Source: Ceratopteris richardii
Taxonomy: Eukaryota > Streptophyta > Polypodiopsida > Polypodiales > Pteridaceae
Reading direction: 5' to 3'
Assembly (NCBI GenBank): GCA_020310875.1
Contig: CM035407.1
Span: forward strand, 221,610,496 to 221,674,495
Length of the DNA stretch: 64,000 nucleotides
Shown here: in pieces, positions 22,385 to 34,701 of the stretch
Position numbering within the stretch: the first letter of the stretch is position 1
Layout of the letters: every line of letters starts with the position of its first letter
Program-made: the position numbers and the translations under genes
The notes under the pieces: model-generated
Seen by the model: the letters and a program-made list of their open reading frames with translations, nothing else
The model's database searches: none
What the model was told of the DNA's origin: nothing

Positions 22385-23815
22385 GTCTAAAATGCTATTA
22401 AAGCTCCACAGTGAGAATGCATGGGTGGATAGAATCATCGTTGTATGAATTTGTCCATCAAAGTTTGATGGTTTGGTAACTGCCCTCAATACCTAGATCA
22501 GCCATAACCACTAACCTTTGAAGAATTCAATGCCTTACTCATGGAGGAGGAGTTGCGACTCAAGGCAAGAAATGACAACGACAAAGGAGAAGTTGCATTC
22601 TTGGTAAATGCCAAAGGTGGCAAACCTGATTCTTCAAAAGATGGGGACAAAAAGAAGAACAAAAAGAAGAAGTTCAAGGGAGAGTGTCTCCACTACAAGA
22701 GGAAAGGCCACAAAATCCAAGACTATCACGTTAAGAAGGTAAAGGAAAAGAATGGCTCTTCAAAAAGTAGTAAGGGCAAGAGTTTGCCAACACAACCAAA
22801 ACTGAGCTTGGGTTGTTTGTTACAATAGAGGAAATGTGTTCCTCAACTAAAGATTCAACTACATTTGACTCATGGGTATTAGACAGTGGTGTCTGTCATC
22901 ACATGATGAGCACAAAAGACCTTTACAATTCCCTACATCCTCTAGAGGAACCCATCGTGTTATAGGTAGGAAATAATGCAAGATGTCCTGCTAAGGACAA
23001 AGGTAAGTTGTCTTTCATTAACCATAATGGCGACATTAGAAAGCTTTCAAACATGTTTTATGTTCCATAAATCAAATGAAATATACTTTTGGTAGCTTCT
23101 ATATTTGATCAGGGTCATCAAGTGTCTTTCACCAAGCGAGGAACTAGGATTTTGGACCAAAAAACAATGTTTTTGGGACCGGAATAAGGAGGAACAACCT
23201 ATAGGAGTTCTCTTCTCTTATAGCCATGACAAGTGTGGGCACAAGTAAGCTTTGGCATGAGAGATTTGGCCACATTGTGTACCTAGTACTAAAAGAGATG
23301 CACTCAAAAGGTATGGTTGTTCTCCTGCCTTTGGTTGTAGAGATGAAAGAACCATGTGAAGCTTGCATGATGGGCAAGCAATAGAGGAAGTCATTTCCAC
23401 AAGTAAGCAAGAATAGATCAAGTGGTTCCCTAGAGTTGGTGCATGCTGACTTGTGCAAAAGAATCCCTACACAAGCCTTGGGATGATCTTTCTACTTCAT
23501 GTTATTCATCAATGACTATAGCAAGAAGATATGGGTGTACTTTCTTCGTGATAAATCACAAGATTTTGGTAAGCTAAAAGAATGGCTTTAGCTTGTTGAC
23601 ACTAAAACTAAGAAGAAGATGAAGTTCAGAAAATATGGTGGTCCTGAGTTCACATCAATAGAGTTTGATGATTTGTGCAAGGGCAAAGGAATCAAGCATG
23701 AACTCATAGTGGCGCAAAGCCCTCAATAAAATGGTGTTGCTAAATGTTGGAATCGAACCATCATGGAGATGGCAAGGTGCGTGTTGAAGGGAAAAGGATT
23801 ACCTAATCATTTTAG
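22385..23815 (+). pseudogene. Copia remnant F1: gag, protease, integrase
   Basis: Broken frames give the end of gag (PLTFEEFNALLMEEELRLKA-like, about 22510-22565), a spoiled zinc knuckle (CLHYKRKGHKIQDY, second cysteine lost, near 22685), protease WVLDSGVCHHMM (near 22877), and integrase pieces including a second catalytic-aspartate region near 23630 and NGVAKCWNRTIMEMARC (near 23730). After KGKGLPNHF at about 23810 the sequence switches to the minus-strand A-2 remnant. The end of F1 RNase H reappears at 26517, so everything between the middle of integrase and late RNase H was lost. Confidence 0.8.
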
Positions 23816-25373
23816 TGAGCAGCATGTCATCAAGAAAGACAACAATGACTAGAAGCACATCATCTACATGCTTAACATGTAAGGTGCTCTCTATTGGAGC
23901 ATTCTCAAAACCATGTTCAACTAAGTAGGCATGTATCTTTTCAAATCAAGCACGTGGTCCTTGCTTCAAACCATACAATGCCTTTTTCAACCTACACACT
24001 TTGTTTTCATGCCCTTTTTGCAAAAAACCATAGGCTTGAAAAACATACACTTCTTCATGCAAGTCACCATTCAGAAAGGCAATTTTAATGTCCAACTGAT
24101 GTATGTTCCAACCATGGTGAGCTGCAAGTGCACAAATGCTACAAATAGTAGTCATTTGCCATGTAGGAGCAAGTGTCTCATCAAATCAATGCCTCTTTCT
24201 TGAGCATAACCTTTTGCAACAAGGCTAGCCTTATACATGTCAATTCTTCCATTAGGATTATGCTTAACTTTGTATAGCCACTTATTGACAATGGCCATCT
24301 TGCCAGGAGGTAAGTCACATAAAGACCAAGTACCATTAATATCAAATTCTAATTGCATAGCAACCATCCAATTTTCTAAATTTTGTGCTTCATCAAATGA
24401 AACATGCTCATTGTCATCAGAAAGACTAGAGACAAAGCATAGAAATCTGATGAAAAGAAGCACTATCACAGCCTGAACAAGTACGATATGATAGAGGTGC
24501 TTCTAGTTTGCTTTCTCACAAAGTTTGAACCAGTCATTTGGGCATAGTTTTTGCCTCCTCTATATCAGACCTCTCATCAACAAGTGCATCATGTAAATCT
24601 CCATAAAAAAATGTAATGATCTGCATCATCATGTAGATTCTACAAATATTGAAGAATTGCATCGTTTGGAACAACATTAGATTGTCCACCTATAAAAAGA
24701 TGCAGCAATGTGTCATACACATCTTTGGAGCTAATTGATGTCTCCTTAGTACATGAAAGTAATGGCTCAAGTGCATCTTCTATAAAAACATCATGGCTAA
24801 CCAAAATGTGTTTAGTCTATGGATGATACAAACAATAGCCTTTGCTTTCAGAACTGTACCCAAGAAAAATACATTTCACTGTTTATCATTCAATTTTGTT
24901 GCATTGTTGTTCAAGCACTAATGCATATGCAAGACAACCAAAGACACATAGATGAGCAACAGATGGCTTGGGGCCATGCCAAACCTCATATGGAGTGATA
25001 ATCTGCAATGCTGACACCTATTAAGAACATATGTTGCACACATAACATCCTCAAGCCAGACACTATGCAGCAAGGACCAACTCTTCACCATACACCTCCC
25101 CATCTCCATGAGTGACCTATTCTTCGTTTTAGCAACTCCATTTTGTTGAGTTGTATATGACACTATACACTGATGTTTTAACCCATGTTAAGCCACAAAT
25201 GCATTGAAATCAGAAGACATATATTCCCCTCCCCCCATGAGAATGGAGGGTGCCCATTTTACATGTTGACATATTTTTAACCAAAAACAAAAACTATTTG
25301 AAGCACATAAACACTTCAAACTTTGCTTTCAATGGATATGACCATGCATGATGGGAAAAATCATCAATGAAAT
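23816..25373 (-). pseudogene. A-2 integrase to reverse transcriptase fragment
   Basis: Reading leftward from 25373, the translation gives FIDDF and HAWSYPLKAK (integrase core), YTTQQNGVAKTKNRSLMEM (integrase glutamate block altered), the link region, then RT: NKWLYKVKHNPNGRID, AAHHGWNIHQLDIKIAFLNG and [16 protein letters not shown]. It ends near 23820 just at the RT catalytic region. Many frameshifts and stops are present. The sequence corresponds to about residues 580-1105 of the A-4 polyprotein. Confidence 0.85.
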
Positions 25374-25785
25374 GGTGATGGAGATGGCATTGAAGATGTG
25401 ATCTTCAAGTTCCTGTTCGTGCTCCGATTACTAGTGCACCTACTATAGAGAAACTTTGTTGGGATGGCAGAGGTGCTCAGGTACATGCATTGATAGACTT
25501 TTTATCCAACGTGCCATTATTCCTCAGATTTGCTCTTGCAAAACAACAAAGGACTCTTAGGATACACTTATCACTTTATACCAAGCAAGGAATGAGGCTT
25601 GTGTTGCTTACCTCTGAAAATAGTTGGAGAGTGAGCACATGAATGAAGGAGATTCCATGAACAATTTTTTGACAAAGATCAAAGATTTGAAGGAGCAATT
25701 GATTTCTATTGATGAAGTCTTGCCAGAAAATTCACTTGTGCAGACTATTCTGAATGGTCCTCCAAATTCATATCAGAGTGTAGTA
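25374..25785 (+). pseudogene. A-2 middle gag segment, inverted in place
   Basis: On the plus strand this reads DGIEDVIF, LCWDGR-like, LESEHMNEGDSMNNFLTKI, KDLKEQLISIDEVL and NGPPNSYQSVV. It corresponds to A-4 gag from about residue 65 to 205. Both neighbours are in the opposite orientation: gag residues before it lie to the right, and the rest of the element to the left. The segment has therefore been flipped within the element. Confidence 0.82.
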
Positions 25786-26283
25786 GGACGTTTTTCAACA
25801 CCCTACACAATATTCTAGAGTCCTTTAGCAACCAATACATGATGCATCATATATGCCCATAATGGGTAATTGGTACCATCCAACTTATCTGCAATAGGGA
25901 ACATACAAAAGACATCATTGTTTTTAGGAAGGGCCGCTCACAAAAATACCTTGATGTAGAAAAATGATTGTATCTCAAAAGGTTGAACACTACCCTATGG
26001 AGTTTTGCTAAACTTGTAGCAACCTTTGAGGTAGTTATACAAGCAAATCAAAACTTGTATATACGCTTGACACAAAAAGATGAAATTTCCTACATAGGCA
26101 CTATGATAGTGCATTTGAAGGCCCAAACGAGCTTAGATCATGATTTTGACACCATAGAGCAACTTCTTTATGAACTCTTAATTGCCTTGAGTGTGTTCAC
26201 CAATTTTCATTCGATTCTGAGAGTATGACCAGAGGGGTGTCAACAAAACCCTAGATGAAGCAGTGACCTACTCTAATACCAAT
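25786..26283 (-). pseudogene. A-2 leader and N-terminal gag
   Basis: Minus-strand reading from 26283 passes a decayed primer-binding site (ttggtatt..), the leader, then VEDKLDGTNYPLWAYM-like and a GLWN..GVEK-like end near 25786, equivalent to the first 55 or so residues of A-4. The frame is broken. Confidence 0.75.
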
Positions 26284-26516
26284 TTTTTTCATTTAAGGTC
26301 TACAGAAGCACACAAACAACACAAGAAAGAAGAAGAAGAATCTTGGAGCATAACACACAATATTGAATGTATTACCAAGAGAATGTAGAAATATAAGTAA
26401 CCCATTAGGGTTAAAGGCGTATATACAAGTCATGTGAAAAAAGCATCCTAAAGAGGGAAAACAATGCCCCAACATTTCTAGTGTGCTCGCACACATCACT
26501 ACCAAAATATATCAAC
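26284..26516 (-). repeat. 5' LTR of A-2
   Basis: Matches the 230-bp family A LTR along its length; the right end ATATATCAACA is intact and the left end has decayed (aatttttttc). Confidence 0.82.
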
Positions 26517-26689
26517 AAAGATTACAAGAAAGGAGATTCAACTTTTATGCGACAACACATCAACAATGTGCAGATACAATGACAAAAGCATTATATCGAA
26601 GTAAGTTAAATATGTTCAAATCAATGCTTTGATTGCAAGTGATCTTGAGGAACTGAAGACTCAAGCTTCTTAGGCTTGAGGGGGAGTTT
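26517..26689 (+). pseudogene. F1 RNase H end and polypurine tract
   Basis: QQCADTMTKALYRSKLNMF (near 26562-26618) is the usual C-terminal end of a copia polyprotein. It is followed by a tail, then a purine tract cttgagggggag (about 26676-26687). It is the counterpart of the F1 gag-integrase remnant at 22385. Confidence 0.75.
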
Positions 26690-27078
26690 TGGTGCAATCA
26701 ACAAGCCTAAGGGCTTTGCAAAAGCTTCAAGGACTACTCTCATAAGTCATCCTACTCAAATATGTTCACATTGAAACACGTGCTTGTTAAAATTCCATGT
26801 ATTTATTTCTCTTATGTGTAAAAGCTAAAATGAGATGGAATCTCGTGATGTAAAGAAGCTCATTCCGTGACTCATTATTAGTTGGAATCAAATTCAAACC
26901 CTTCCCTAAATGTAGGATCACTTTTAGGTGAAGAATTTACCAAGTTGAAATTCAAAAAACATGTATAAATATACATGCTTCTTAGTCTTGGGATATAATG
27001 CCATTCTTTCAAAGATTGAGATGCATTATTGAACATAGATTGTGCTATGTTTTGAAGGATTAGTCCTCTACACTTCCC
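26690..27078 (+). repeat. Part of the presumed F1 3' LTR, left of A-3
   Basis: The sequence begins TGGTGCAATCAAC directly after the polypurine tract, as an LTR would. A-3 interrupts it at 27078 (target copy TTCCC), and it should continue from 49597. The F1 5' LTR was not identified upstream of 22385, so the length is unknown. Confidence 0.5.
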
Positions 27079-27308
27079 TCTTGGAGTTAGACGACTGCGG
27101 AGGCATGCAAACATCACAAGGAAGAAGAAGAATCTTAGAGCACAACACACAATACTGAATGTATTACTAGAGAATGTACAAAGATAAGTAGACCGTTAGG
27201 GCAATAGGCATATATACAAGCCGGGGGAAGGAAACCTCCTAAAGAGGGAAAAAAGTGCCTCGATGGTCCTAGTGTGTTCACACACATCACTACCTAAATA
27301 TATCAACA
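27079..27308 (-). repeat. 3' LTR of A-3
   Basis: This 230-bp LTR has left border TCTTGGAG (mutated from TGTTGGAG) and right border ATATCAACA. The polypurine tract (complement of tcccccct) lies next to it at about 27311-27318. Confidence 0.9.
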
Positions 27309-27383
27309 AATCCCCCCTAAGAGTGATGCGGTGAACAAGGAGCTAGCACTCATGTATAAGGAAGTGCCAAGCTATGTGGAAAT

Positions 27384-29357
27384 CACTACACAAAAGGAAG
27401 TAAACCCAAAGCTTTGCGGAAAGCTTCAAACTTCTCCCTAGGCAAAGACTTCGTGAAAAGGTCTGCAATGTTCCTTTGTGGGCACATATGCCAAGCTAAT
27501 CTCCCTAGTAGAGAACCTCTCCCTGACATAATGATAATGCACCTTAATGTGCTTAGTGCAAGCATGGAACACAGGGTTGCTCGCAACTACCAATGCACTC
27601 TGACTATCAGTGAAGATGGTGGTGGTAGAAGACTGACCAACACCCAAATCAGCCATAAGGCGTGTAAGCCACACACACTCAACAGTTGCTGTGAAAGCTT
27701 CCCTATAGTCAGCCTCACAACTAGAATTGGCCACAATAGGCTGCTTCTTGCTCAACCAAGATATACATGAGCTACCAAGCATGAAGCAAAAGCCACTAGT
27801 GGACACACAAGTGTCATAGCAACCAGCCCAGTTTGAGTCAGAAAAAGCATGCAAATCTGGCGGTAGTGATCCCCCCTTGGGATAAAACGACCCAAGTAGC
27901 CGAGTACCACTCAAATAGTGAAAGATGCGCTTAACTGCCTGCCAATGCTTGACACATGGGCAATGCATAAACCTGCTCATCTCTGAGACAACAAACTGAA
28001 TATCTGGCTGAGTAATGCATAAGTAAATCAAACAATCCAATAGCCTGCTGACAGAGGACAACATCAAATGCATCTCTAGCATCATGAAGACTCAATCGTA
28101 AATGTGTCTCCATAGGAGTGACAATAGGCTTACAGTCTTCAAGGCCAAAATGCTGCAATAATGTGTCAATATATTTTGATTGACACAAAGTCATTCCACC
28201 ATCAACTTGCATAAACTGAATGCCCAAATAGTGATGCAAATGCCCCAAATCAGACATCTCAAATGAGGGATGCAAATCAGCCTTAAAATCAGCAATATGC
28301 TTCTCAATAGGACCAGTGGGCAGCATGCCATCAACTTACACAACAATGATCAGAAGCACATCATTAGCACACTTAACATATAAGGTGCTCTCAGTTGGAT
28401 TGTTCTCAAAACCATGTGCAATCACATAGGCATGTATCTTCTCATACCAAGCAAATGGTGCTTACTTTAAACCATATAATGCCTTCTTTAACTTGCACAC
28501 CTCGTTTTCATGCCCTTTTTGCACAAAGGAACGGGGCTGAAAAACATACACTTCTTCATGCAAGTCACCATTCAAAAATGCAGTTTTAATGTCCGACTAA
28601 TGTACATTCCAACCATGATGGGCTACAAGTGCACAGATGCTCCGAACAGTAGTCATATGGCATGTAGGTGCAAAGGTCTCATAAAAATCAATGCCTCTTT
28701 CCTGCGCATAACCTTTTGCAACAAGCCTAACCTTATACCTGTCAACTGTACCATCAGGTTTACGCTTCAGCTTGTATACCCACTTAGTGCCAATGGCCTT
28801 CTTGCTAGGAGGCAAGTCACATAAAGACCAAGTACCATTCTTCATTATAGCATCATAGTCAGATTGCATAATAGCCATCCAATTTTATGAATTTTGTGCT
28901 TCATAAAAAAATAGGCTTAATCTCATCACAGAGACTAGATGCAGCCATAGCATAGCAATCTGATGCAAAAGAGGCACTATGAGAGCCTAATCGAGTATGA
29001 TATGATAGAGGTGCATCTAATTTGCTGTCACGCAAAGTCTGCACCAGCCATTTTGGCATAGTTTTTGCCTCCTCAATATCAGCTCTCTCATCAACAAGTG
29101 CATCATGTAAATCTGCATCAGAAATGGGATGATATGCATCATCACATGAAACCTGCAAAGGCTGAGAAGTTGCCTCATTAGGACCAGCACTAGACTGTCC
29201 ACCTCTAAAAAGAGGCAGCAAAGTATCATACATGTCTTTGGAGCTAACAGATGTCTCCTTAGTACATGAAAGCAATGGCTGAATAGCATCTTCCACAAAG
29301 ACAACATCACGGCTAACCAGAATGCATTTAGTATGTGGATGATATAGACGATAGCCT
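27384..29357 (-). pseudogene. A-3 pol: link region, reverse transcriptase, RNase H
   Basis: Read leftward from 29357: SRDVVFVEDAIQPLLSC, the acidic link, RT (GTKWVYKLKRKPDGTVDRYK, ETFAPTCHMTTVRSICALVA, a changed catalytic box VDGMLPTG near 28325 instead of VDDMLLTG, YLGIQFMQVDGGM) and RNase H (FSDSNWAGC, SWLSKKQPIVANSS, HACTKHIKVHYHYVRE). The altered VDD box would inactivate RT even if the frameshifts were repaired. The N-terminal half of the protein lies beyond J1 at 46733. Confidence 0.9.
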
Positions 29358-29382
29358 CATTAGGGGAAATAATGAACCCTCC

Positions 29383-30020
29383 TGTTGCTCTAGCACAATG
29401 GTGAGAACCACGTTAAGAAGCTCCACCTCCTTAATGTCAATCCGCGGAAGAGATAGGAGTGATATGAAGATCGTGAATGTGAGATGAAGTGAGAGTGAAG
29501 GTGAGAAGCATAGAAATGCACACACACATACACACACACTACGAAGAGACAAGCAAGACACAATGGAAGGTGAGAAGTTAACTCTATTACTCAAGAACAC
29601 TATTACAAGCTCAAAAGAACTCTAACCTCAAACAAGCTAACCTCAAAAATGAGCTTTCTAGCTCTTTTTATAGTTTCTAGACTAGTTTTGACCGGTTTCA
29701 CATCTAGTGACTAGCATAGTTAAAAAATAGGTCCTAGATGCTATTTGAAAGGGTAAACAGTGTCTAAAAATAATGAAAATTGATACGCTTGTTCTACCTA
29801 AGCTCCTCAAGCTCGAGGACTCCTCGGCTTGCACAAAATGGAGCTATGGATTACAAAATGGGGTTTTCTATGTTACATATGTTACAATAGTGATAAAAAT
29901 CACTGTTGGAGGTTTTTGGAAAGTATTTGAAAACATAATTCTTTGAAAAAAGATTTGACTGGCTCCCTGCTCTGTCGTTACATGCTTCCGCGTCTTCTAT
30001 GCCTCTGGCTGCTTCCAACA
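29383..30020 (-). repeat. 3' LTR of G1
   Basis: This 638-bp LTR (minus-strand TGTTGG..CAACA) has TATA block CTATAAAAAGAGC on the minus strand near 29663-29675. The end of ORF3 runs 43 bases into it. Confidence 0.95.
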
Positions 30021-33000
30021 CCCCCCTCCCTCTCGCTTCTGTCGTCCCTGACAGAACCTTGTTGTGAGGTCTGCCGGATATAGTTCTGTAGGAGGTCTTG
30101 AGCGAGGGTGTGCTCGGAGATACGAATGCCTCGGGCCAGATCTGCCTCGAGTTTCTCCCAGTCGATTGGTTGCGGTTCTTCCAGTGGCGGGAGTTGATAG
30201 TGTGTGGAATAGACCATTCGTTCACAGGCAAATAAGTGTAATAAATGTGTAGGCCTGCTTATGAATACCTCTGAATGGTATTCCGAGAAGCCGGTTGTGA
30301 ACATCTCTTCGAATGTCTGCTTGTAGCACGCCGGTAGATATTTTATTCTGCAATGCCAGGCATAACACACCCGTAGCGATGGCGTTGTACTCATATCATA
30401 TACCGGATCAAAATTGCCATGCTCAAAGCCCGGGGTGTTGACATGAGGTGCCTTGACGCGTCGGAAGACTTTAAAAATCATTTGCATCATGTCAAAGATT
30501 TTGACAGTCATATGCGCCACTATATCGTCCATATGCTTTAATCTAGGGAGCCAGTGGCGAATTGTAGCCATCATGTAGCCAACAGTTGGTAACTCGATGG
30601 GTGGCTTAAAATAGGGGTAATTCAACCAATCCTGACACTGCTTATTGTTTTATACCTTGATAGCAAAGGCAGTCCAGGAGCGGCATCGTGGTACTGGTCC
30701 CCAACACGGGTTATACTTCAAATGCAAAGGTGCCTTTACCCATGTACTCATCATTTCTGGATACTTCTGTAGTAAATCTTTTCGCCACTCTGGTTGATAG
30801 ATCTCTCCTTGCTGCGCATCAAGTGGTAGATCATCCTCCTCGAATTGAGTTGCATGCGATGGTTTCTTACCTGTCTCTTTCTCAATGGCTAACTGGTATT
30901 CAGCCATTAACATAAAATACGGTTTATACTGTAGCTCATGCCCAGATATGTATCGTCACGGGGCCAAATGAGCAAAGAATGGAGACTGTAAAATTCTTTC
31001 TTCTATCATCGCCATGGCATGTAATTGTGCCTCTACTCTAGCTGAGTGCGTTGTCCCAAGTTCCTCAATAGTCTTCATCCACGCGGGGGTCGGGAGTTCG
31101 TAAGTCATCTGGCCTTTGGCCGTGACGCGTCCGCCTGGGATGGGTTGTGGCTCGTACGCCTCTTCAAACGTTTCCTCCACCGGGATGGTGACAGTTTCTT
31201 CCTCAGCTGGAAGCTCAGGTGGGGAATCTGGCCTGGGTGGTGCTTCATATACTACAATCCTTGATTCAAGGTTTGATACCTGGGCCCGTAATGCGTTGAG
31301 TTCCTCTAAGATGTCAGGAGAGGGGTCCACAGGTGCTGGTATGTCTGGTTGTGCCGGTGCTTGTAACTGGAGTAATTTATGATCTTCTTTGAGTTTCTGT
31401 AACTCCTCATTCATGCGATTGTATTCATCTAGCAGCCTTACATGATCTTCTAGCAGCATCCTCATCGAGTCTGAGGGAATGGCTTTGAACCGACTAGGAC
31501 TGAGTGGTTGGTCTGGGTGGTCGAGCGCTGCTTCTAAGTTTTCTCGGTTCTGATCCTGTAACCGCTGGTTTTCTTCCTTGGCGGCTGCTAGGTGTCTTCG
31601 TAGTAAGCCCATATTTCGTGTTAGCGTTGCATTGCGAATTGTCTGGGCTCTTAATAAGTTATCCAAGTCAGCAGTTGCTTCCTTGGTCTTTTCTTCGCTT
31701 TCTAGTTCTAATTTATGATAGGCCTCTCGTAATTCCTGGTATCGGTTGTTCAGTGAGGCATTCTCAATAGACAATAAATTAAGCTGCGACTGTAAGTCAT
31801 TGGTTGTCCTCTGCAGCTGCTGGTAATTATCGCCAAGAGATGTGAACTCATCTCTGACTTGCGTCATACACATGAACATCTGTCGAAATGCATTATCTAC
31901 AGTGGGTGATAGTATTAATGGGGTGCTAAATGAAGATGCAGTGGGTGTAGATGCAACAGGAATGGGGAATGGGGGTGGGAAGGTGGATGCTGTGGTGATT
32001 GTGGAAAATTGTGAGGTGCCTAAATATGTTTGTGCCGTGAGTGAAGTGAGTGATGGTGCAGTGGGTGGTGAGATGTCCATGTCATTGGACGTGTCCAGTG
32101 CGGTGACTGTGAATATGGGTGTGATTGTGGGTGCTTGTGCTGGTGTAAATACGGGATTTACAAAGGTTGAGGAGTAATCTACAGGGGGACTGGCTGGTGC
32201 AGCTCGGTGGAAAGGGGAAAGAGGGGTTACAGTGGGTCGGGGAGGTGAGACGGGGGAGAAGGTTAAGGGCGGTGGGAATGGAAAAAGAGGTCTTGGAGTT
32301 ATGGGGAAGGATGGAAAAGATGGATGGAGGAATGGGTTGAATGGAAAGTTGGATGTGTGAGGGGGTAGACTGGGTCTAATGGGTGCAGGAATTGTGGGGT
32401 GAGTGGTCGTAAAGACGATTTCTGCTACGCCACCGGTGAATGAAGATGTTGGTCTGGGAGAAGGAGGGTGAATAGGGGAGGCTGGAGGGATGGGCAGTGA
32501 TGGAGGAGTGGTTGGGGTGGTCGGTACTTCAGTGACTACTGAGGTATGTACAGTTGTAGCGCGGGGTGGGGAATCTACAAGGATGGTTTCTGCTACCAAC
32601 GAGCTTTCGGTGACGAGGCATGCCTCCCTGGCTTGTTCTGAAGACTGTGCTCCTGTTGGTACACGAATGTATTCGCCGGGCTTTGAAAGTAGTCGTAGTC
32701 TACGGGGGTCAAATTGTGGTAGTGGCTTTCGTTGCAAGTACCTGAGGGCTTCGTTGGAGCCTACTGATTTGACTAACTCGCGGAATCCTTTGATGTATGC
32801 GTCTTTGAATCCGCCTGTGACAAGTTCTTGTTCTATTATCGCTTGACTCTCTTCCTCAGTCAGCTTTTTGCGTGCCCAAACTTTTTCCATAGTTCTATAC
32901 AGCTTCTTAATAGCCAGTGTGTAAGCTGCTGCTTCGTAAGTTTCATCTTCATGGGTACTTGTATCACCATGTGTGTCTGTTTGTTGGCCTTGGCCATCTG

Positions 33001-34471
33001 TCTGTTCATGCTCTTGGGATTCCTGAGTTCCCTGGCTAGCTTCGTCGTCATCGGTTGCTGTTCTTTCGTCATCAGAGCTAGACACAATATGTCCTTGTGG
33101 CTGATCCCGGGGTGTGGTGGGATAGCTGGGCCTTTCATATTCTTGAGAAAACATTTGGGCTTCTAAAAACTGGAACTCATTGGAGAATGCATCAGGCATT
33201 TCAAAATCGAAAGTTGGATCCAGTGGTGCTGCTTGTTCTGCTTCTAAATGGGGTATTGGAAAAGAGAACGCTTCCGCACCAATAGTGGTGGGAAGTTCAG
33301 CTGCTGTGGTGATAGGTTCAGTGGTTGTGGCTGCTTGGGGTGCAACAGTACTGGTGGTGCCCTCCGGCGTAACTGGTCTTGATAACCGGATACGAATTGG
33401 TGGTACCGTGGGAGTGGCTGCTGTCGGTGACTGCTCTGGAGATGGTTGTGGCGAGGGTGATTCTAGGACTGGTAGGCATGGGATAGTGCCTCTCATCCGC
33501 TTTCCGGCTCTGCCTTTGCTAGCCTTTCTAGCTTTCTTTGTGGTTCCTTTAAATGCCTTCAGTTCCTCACTAGTCATGGCGCGCTCTATGGGTAAATCAT
33601 ATGCCAGACACATATATATAATCCTTGTAAGTGCACAACATCCATTGATGACCTTCTTTCGTTCCCATCTATGTTGTGCCAAATAGAGCTGATCAATTAT
33701 CCAGCTAGCTAGATCAACCGTTTGGGGTCCAGTACATGCTAAGTATAAACCAAACCAGATTCTCTTGTGGGGCATGGTAAAACGATCCTGAGCTGGGAAA
33801 GCAAAATGCTGCATGCATATCAGCAATGGCTTGGAAAGCTCAGGGGTTATAGCTGAAATATCCTCCCACTTAGTTACGTCACCACGTTTCATCTGCTCTG
33901 GGACTAGCCGTTCTCTCTCCGTCAGAGTATGCGTTCCTTGTATTTTGAGAGCTGCACGAATTAAATCTTTGGACAAATAAAACCTTCTGAATGGAGGGTC
34001 ATTTACCAAGGATGGTAACATGAATGTTCCGGGTAGATCCTTGTTCTCTGAAGCTGTCAAGGTGGTTACTAGGTAAAAGCATCTGTAAAAATCGGGTTTA
34101 GGCAGAGGGTCACTAAAATATTCTGTAAATCCCACTCGTGCCCAAACGTGCGTTAAATCTTGTGTATTCTGTAGTCCTTCAAATTCTCTTGAAAAGAACT
34201 GGTACTTGGCCCATGTGTGAAGATCAAATGCCAAATTGGCCTCAAATATGAAATCAACGTCCGCTAATGGTCCTGCTAGGCCTTGAAACCAGTGAGAATT
34301 ACGATGAATCTTCTCAGTATATCCTCTAGGAGGATCGTCGATTGGCATGGGTCCTGGAAAACCTTGAAACTCTGGTGGTTGCATCGTAGGATAAGATTCC
34401 GCGAGTAATTCTCCAATATTGGCCATTGGTGTGCTTGGGCCAGCTTCTGATGGTCCTTCTTCGGTTTGCAT
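29978..34471 (-). pseudogene. G1 ORF3: large protein with Pro/Thr-rich and coiled-coil regions, two in-frame stops
   Basis: The ATG at 34471 opens 1,171 codons to TGA at 30956; the same frame continues to TAA at 30650 and on to 29978, about 1,500 codons in all. N-terminal residues 30-310 form a conserved-looking globular part (FQGLAGPLADVDFIFEANLA, WIIDQLYLAQHRWERKKV) resembling the 'putative plant transposon protein' type found in extra ORFs of plant gypsy elements. Then come a basic patch, a long Pro/Thr/Ser-rich part, a heptad-rich coiled coil (about residues 865-1080) and a C-terminal domain. The function is not known. Both stops could come from single C-to-T changes (CGA to TGA, CAA to TAA), so the source element probably had one ORF. 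No Env or membrane segment is seen. Confidence 0.75.
30021..30032 (-). promoter_or_regulatory. Polypurine tract of G1
   Basis: The minus strand reads GAGGGAGGGGGG directly before TGTTGG of the 3' LTR. It lies inside ORF3, where it encodes REGG in the protein's tail. Confidence 0.85.
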
Positions 34472-34501
34472 GATGACTGACGAGCTAATGGAAAAGATCT
34501 G

Positions 34502-34525
34502 CTACAAAAGATTAGCACATTAGTA
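34502..34525 (-). promoter_or_regulatory. Candidate splice acceptor upstream of ORF3
   Basis: On the minus strand, TACTAAT (34525-34519), a perfect branch-point consensus, is followed by a short T-rich run ending CTTTTGTAG (AG at 34503-34502). The ORF3 ATG lies 30 bases further on. This looks like the 3' splice site of a spliced message for ORF3. Confidence 0.45.
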
Positions 34526-34701
34526 TGGAAATTAATTATGATCCCATTAAGGTGAGACCGCAATCCCTTTCCATAACCGATGTGTAACCCGTGTAGCCAA
34601 GTGTCATGAAGTGATTGATGCAATGATTATTTGCAAAACTAATGCAGGTCTCTAGACGCCTACATTGTCAGATTATGCATACATTTCTTGATGAGCTTTT
34701 A

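Larger units (their letters stand above)
23816..26516 (-). mobile_element. Rearranged copia family A remnant A-2
   Basis: This minus-strand copy of family A lies inside F1. From its 5' end (right) it has an LTR (26284-26516), N-terminal gag (26283-25786), an inverted gag segment (25785-25374, now plus strand), then part of integrase and RT (25373-23816). Protease and the first part of integrase are deleted, and the 3' end with its LTR is missing. It is the most rearranged family A copy here. Confidence 0.8.

Noticed and set aside
29354..29362. TTA or TAA target duplication of J1 (PIF/Harbinger type)
   Set aside because: TTA and TAA flank GGGG..CCCC as an inverted pair, not a direct repeat, so they belong to the TIR.
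31842..33686. Several plus-strand ORFs of 110-170 codons
   Set aside because: They are antisense shadows of the Pro/Thr-rich part of G1 ORF3, giving valine/glycine-rich nonsense.
29978..34471. Env-like glycoprotein
   Set aside because: ORF3 sits where env would be, but there is no signal peptide or membrane segment; the protein is coiled-coil and Pro/Thr-rich.
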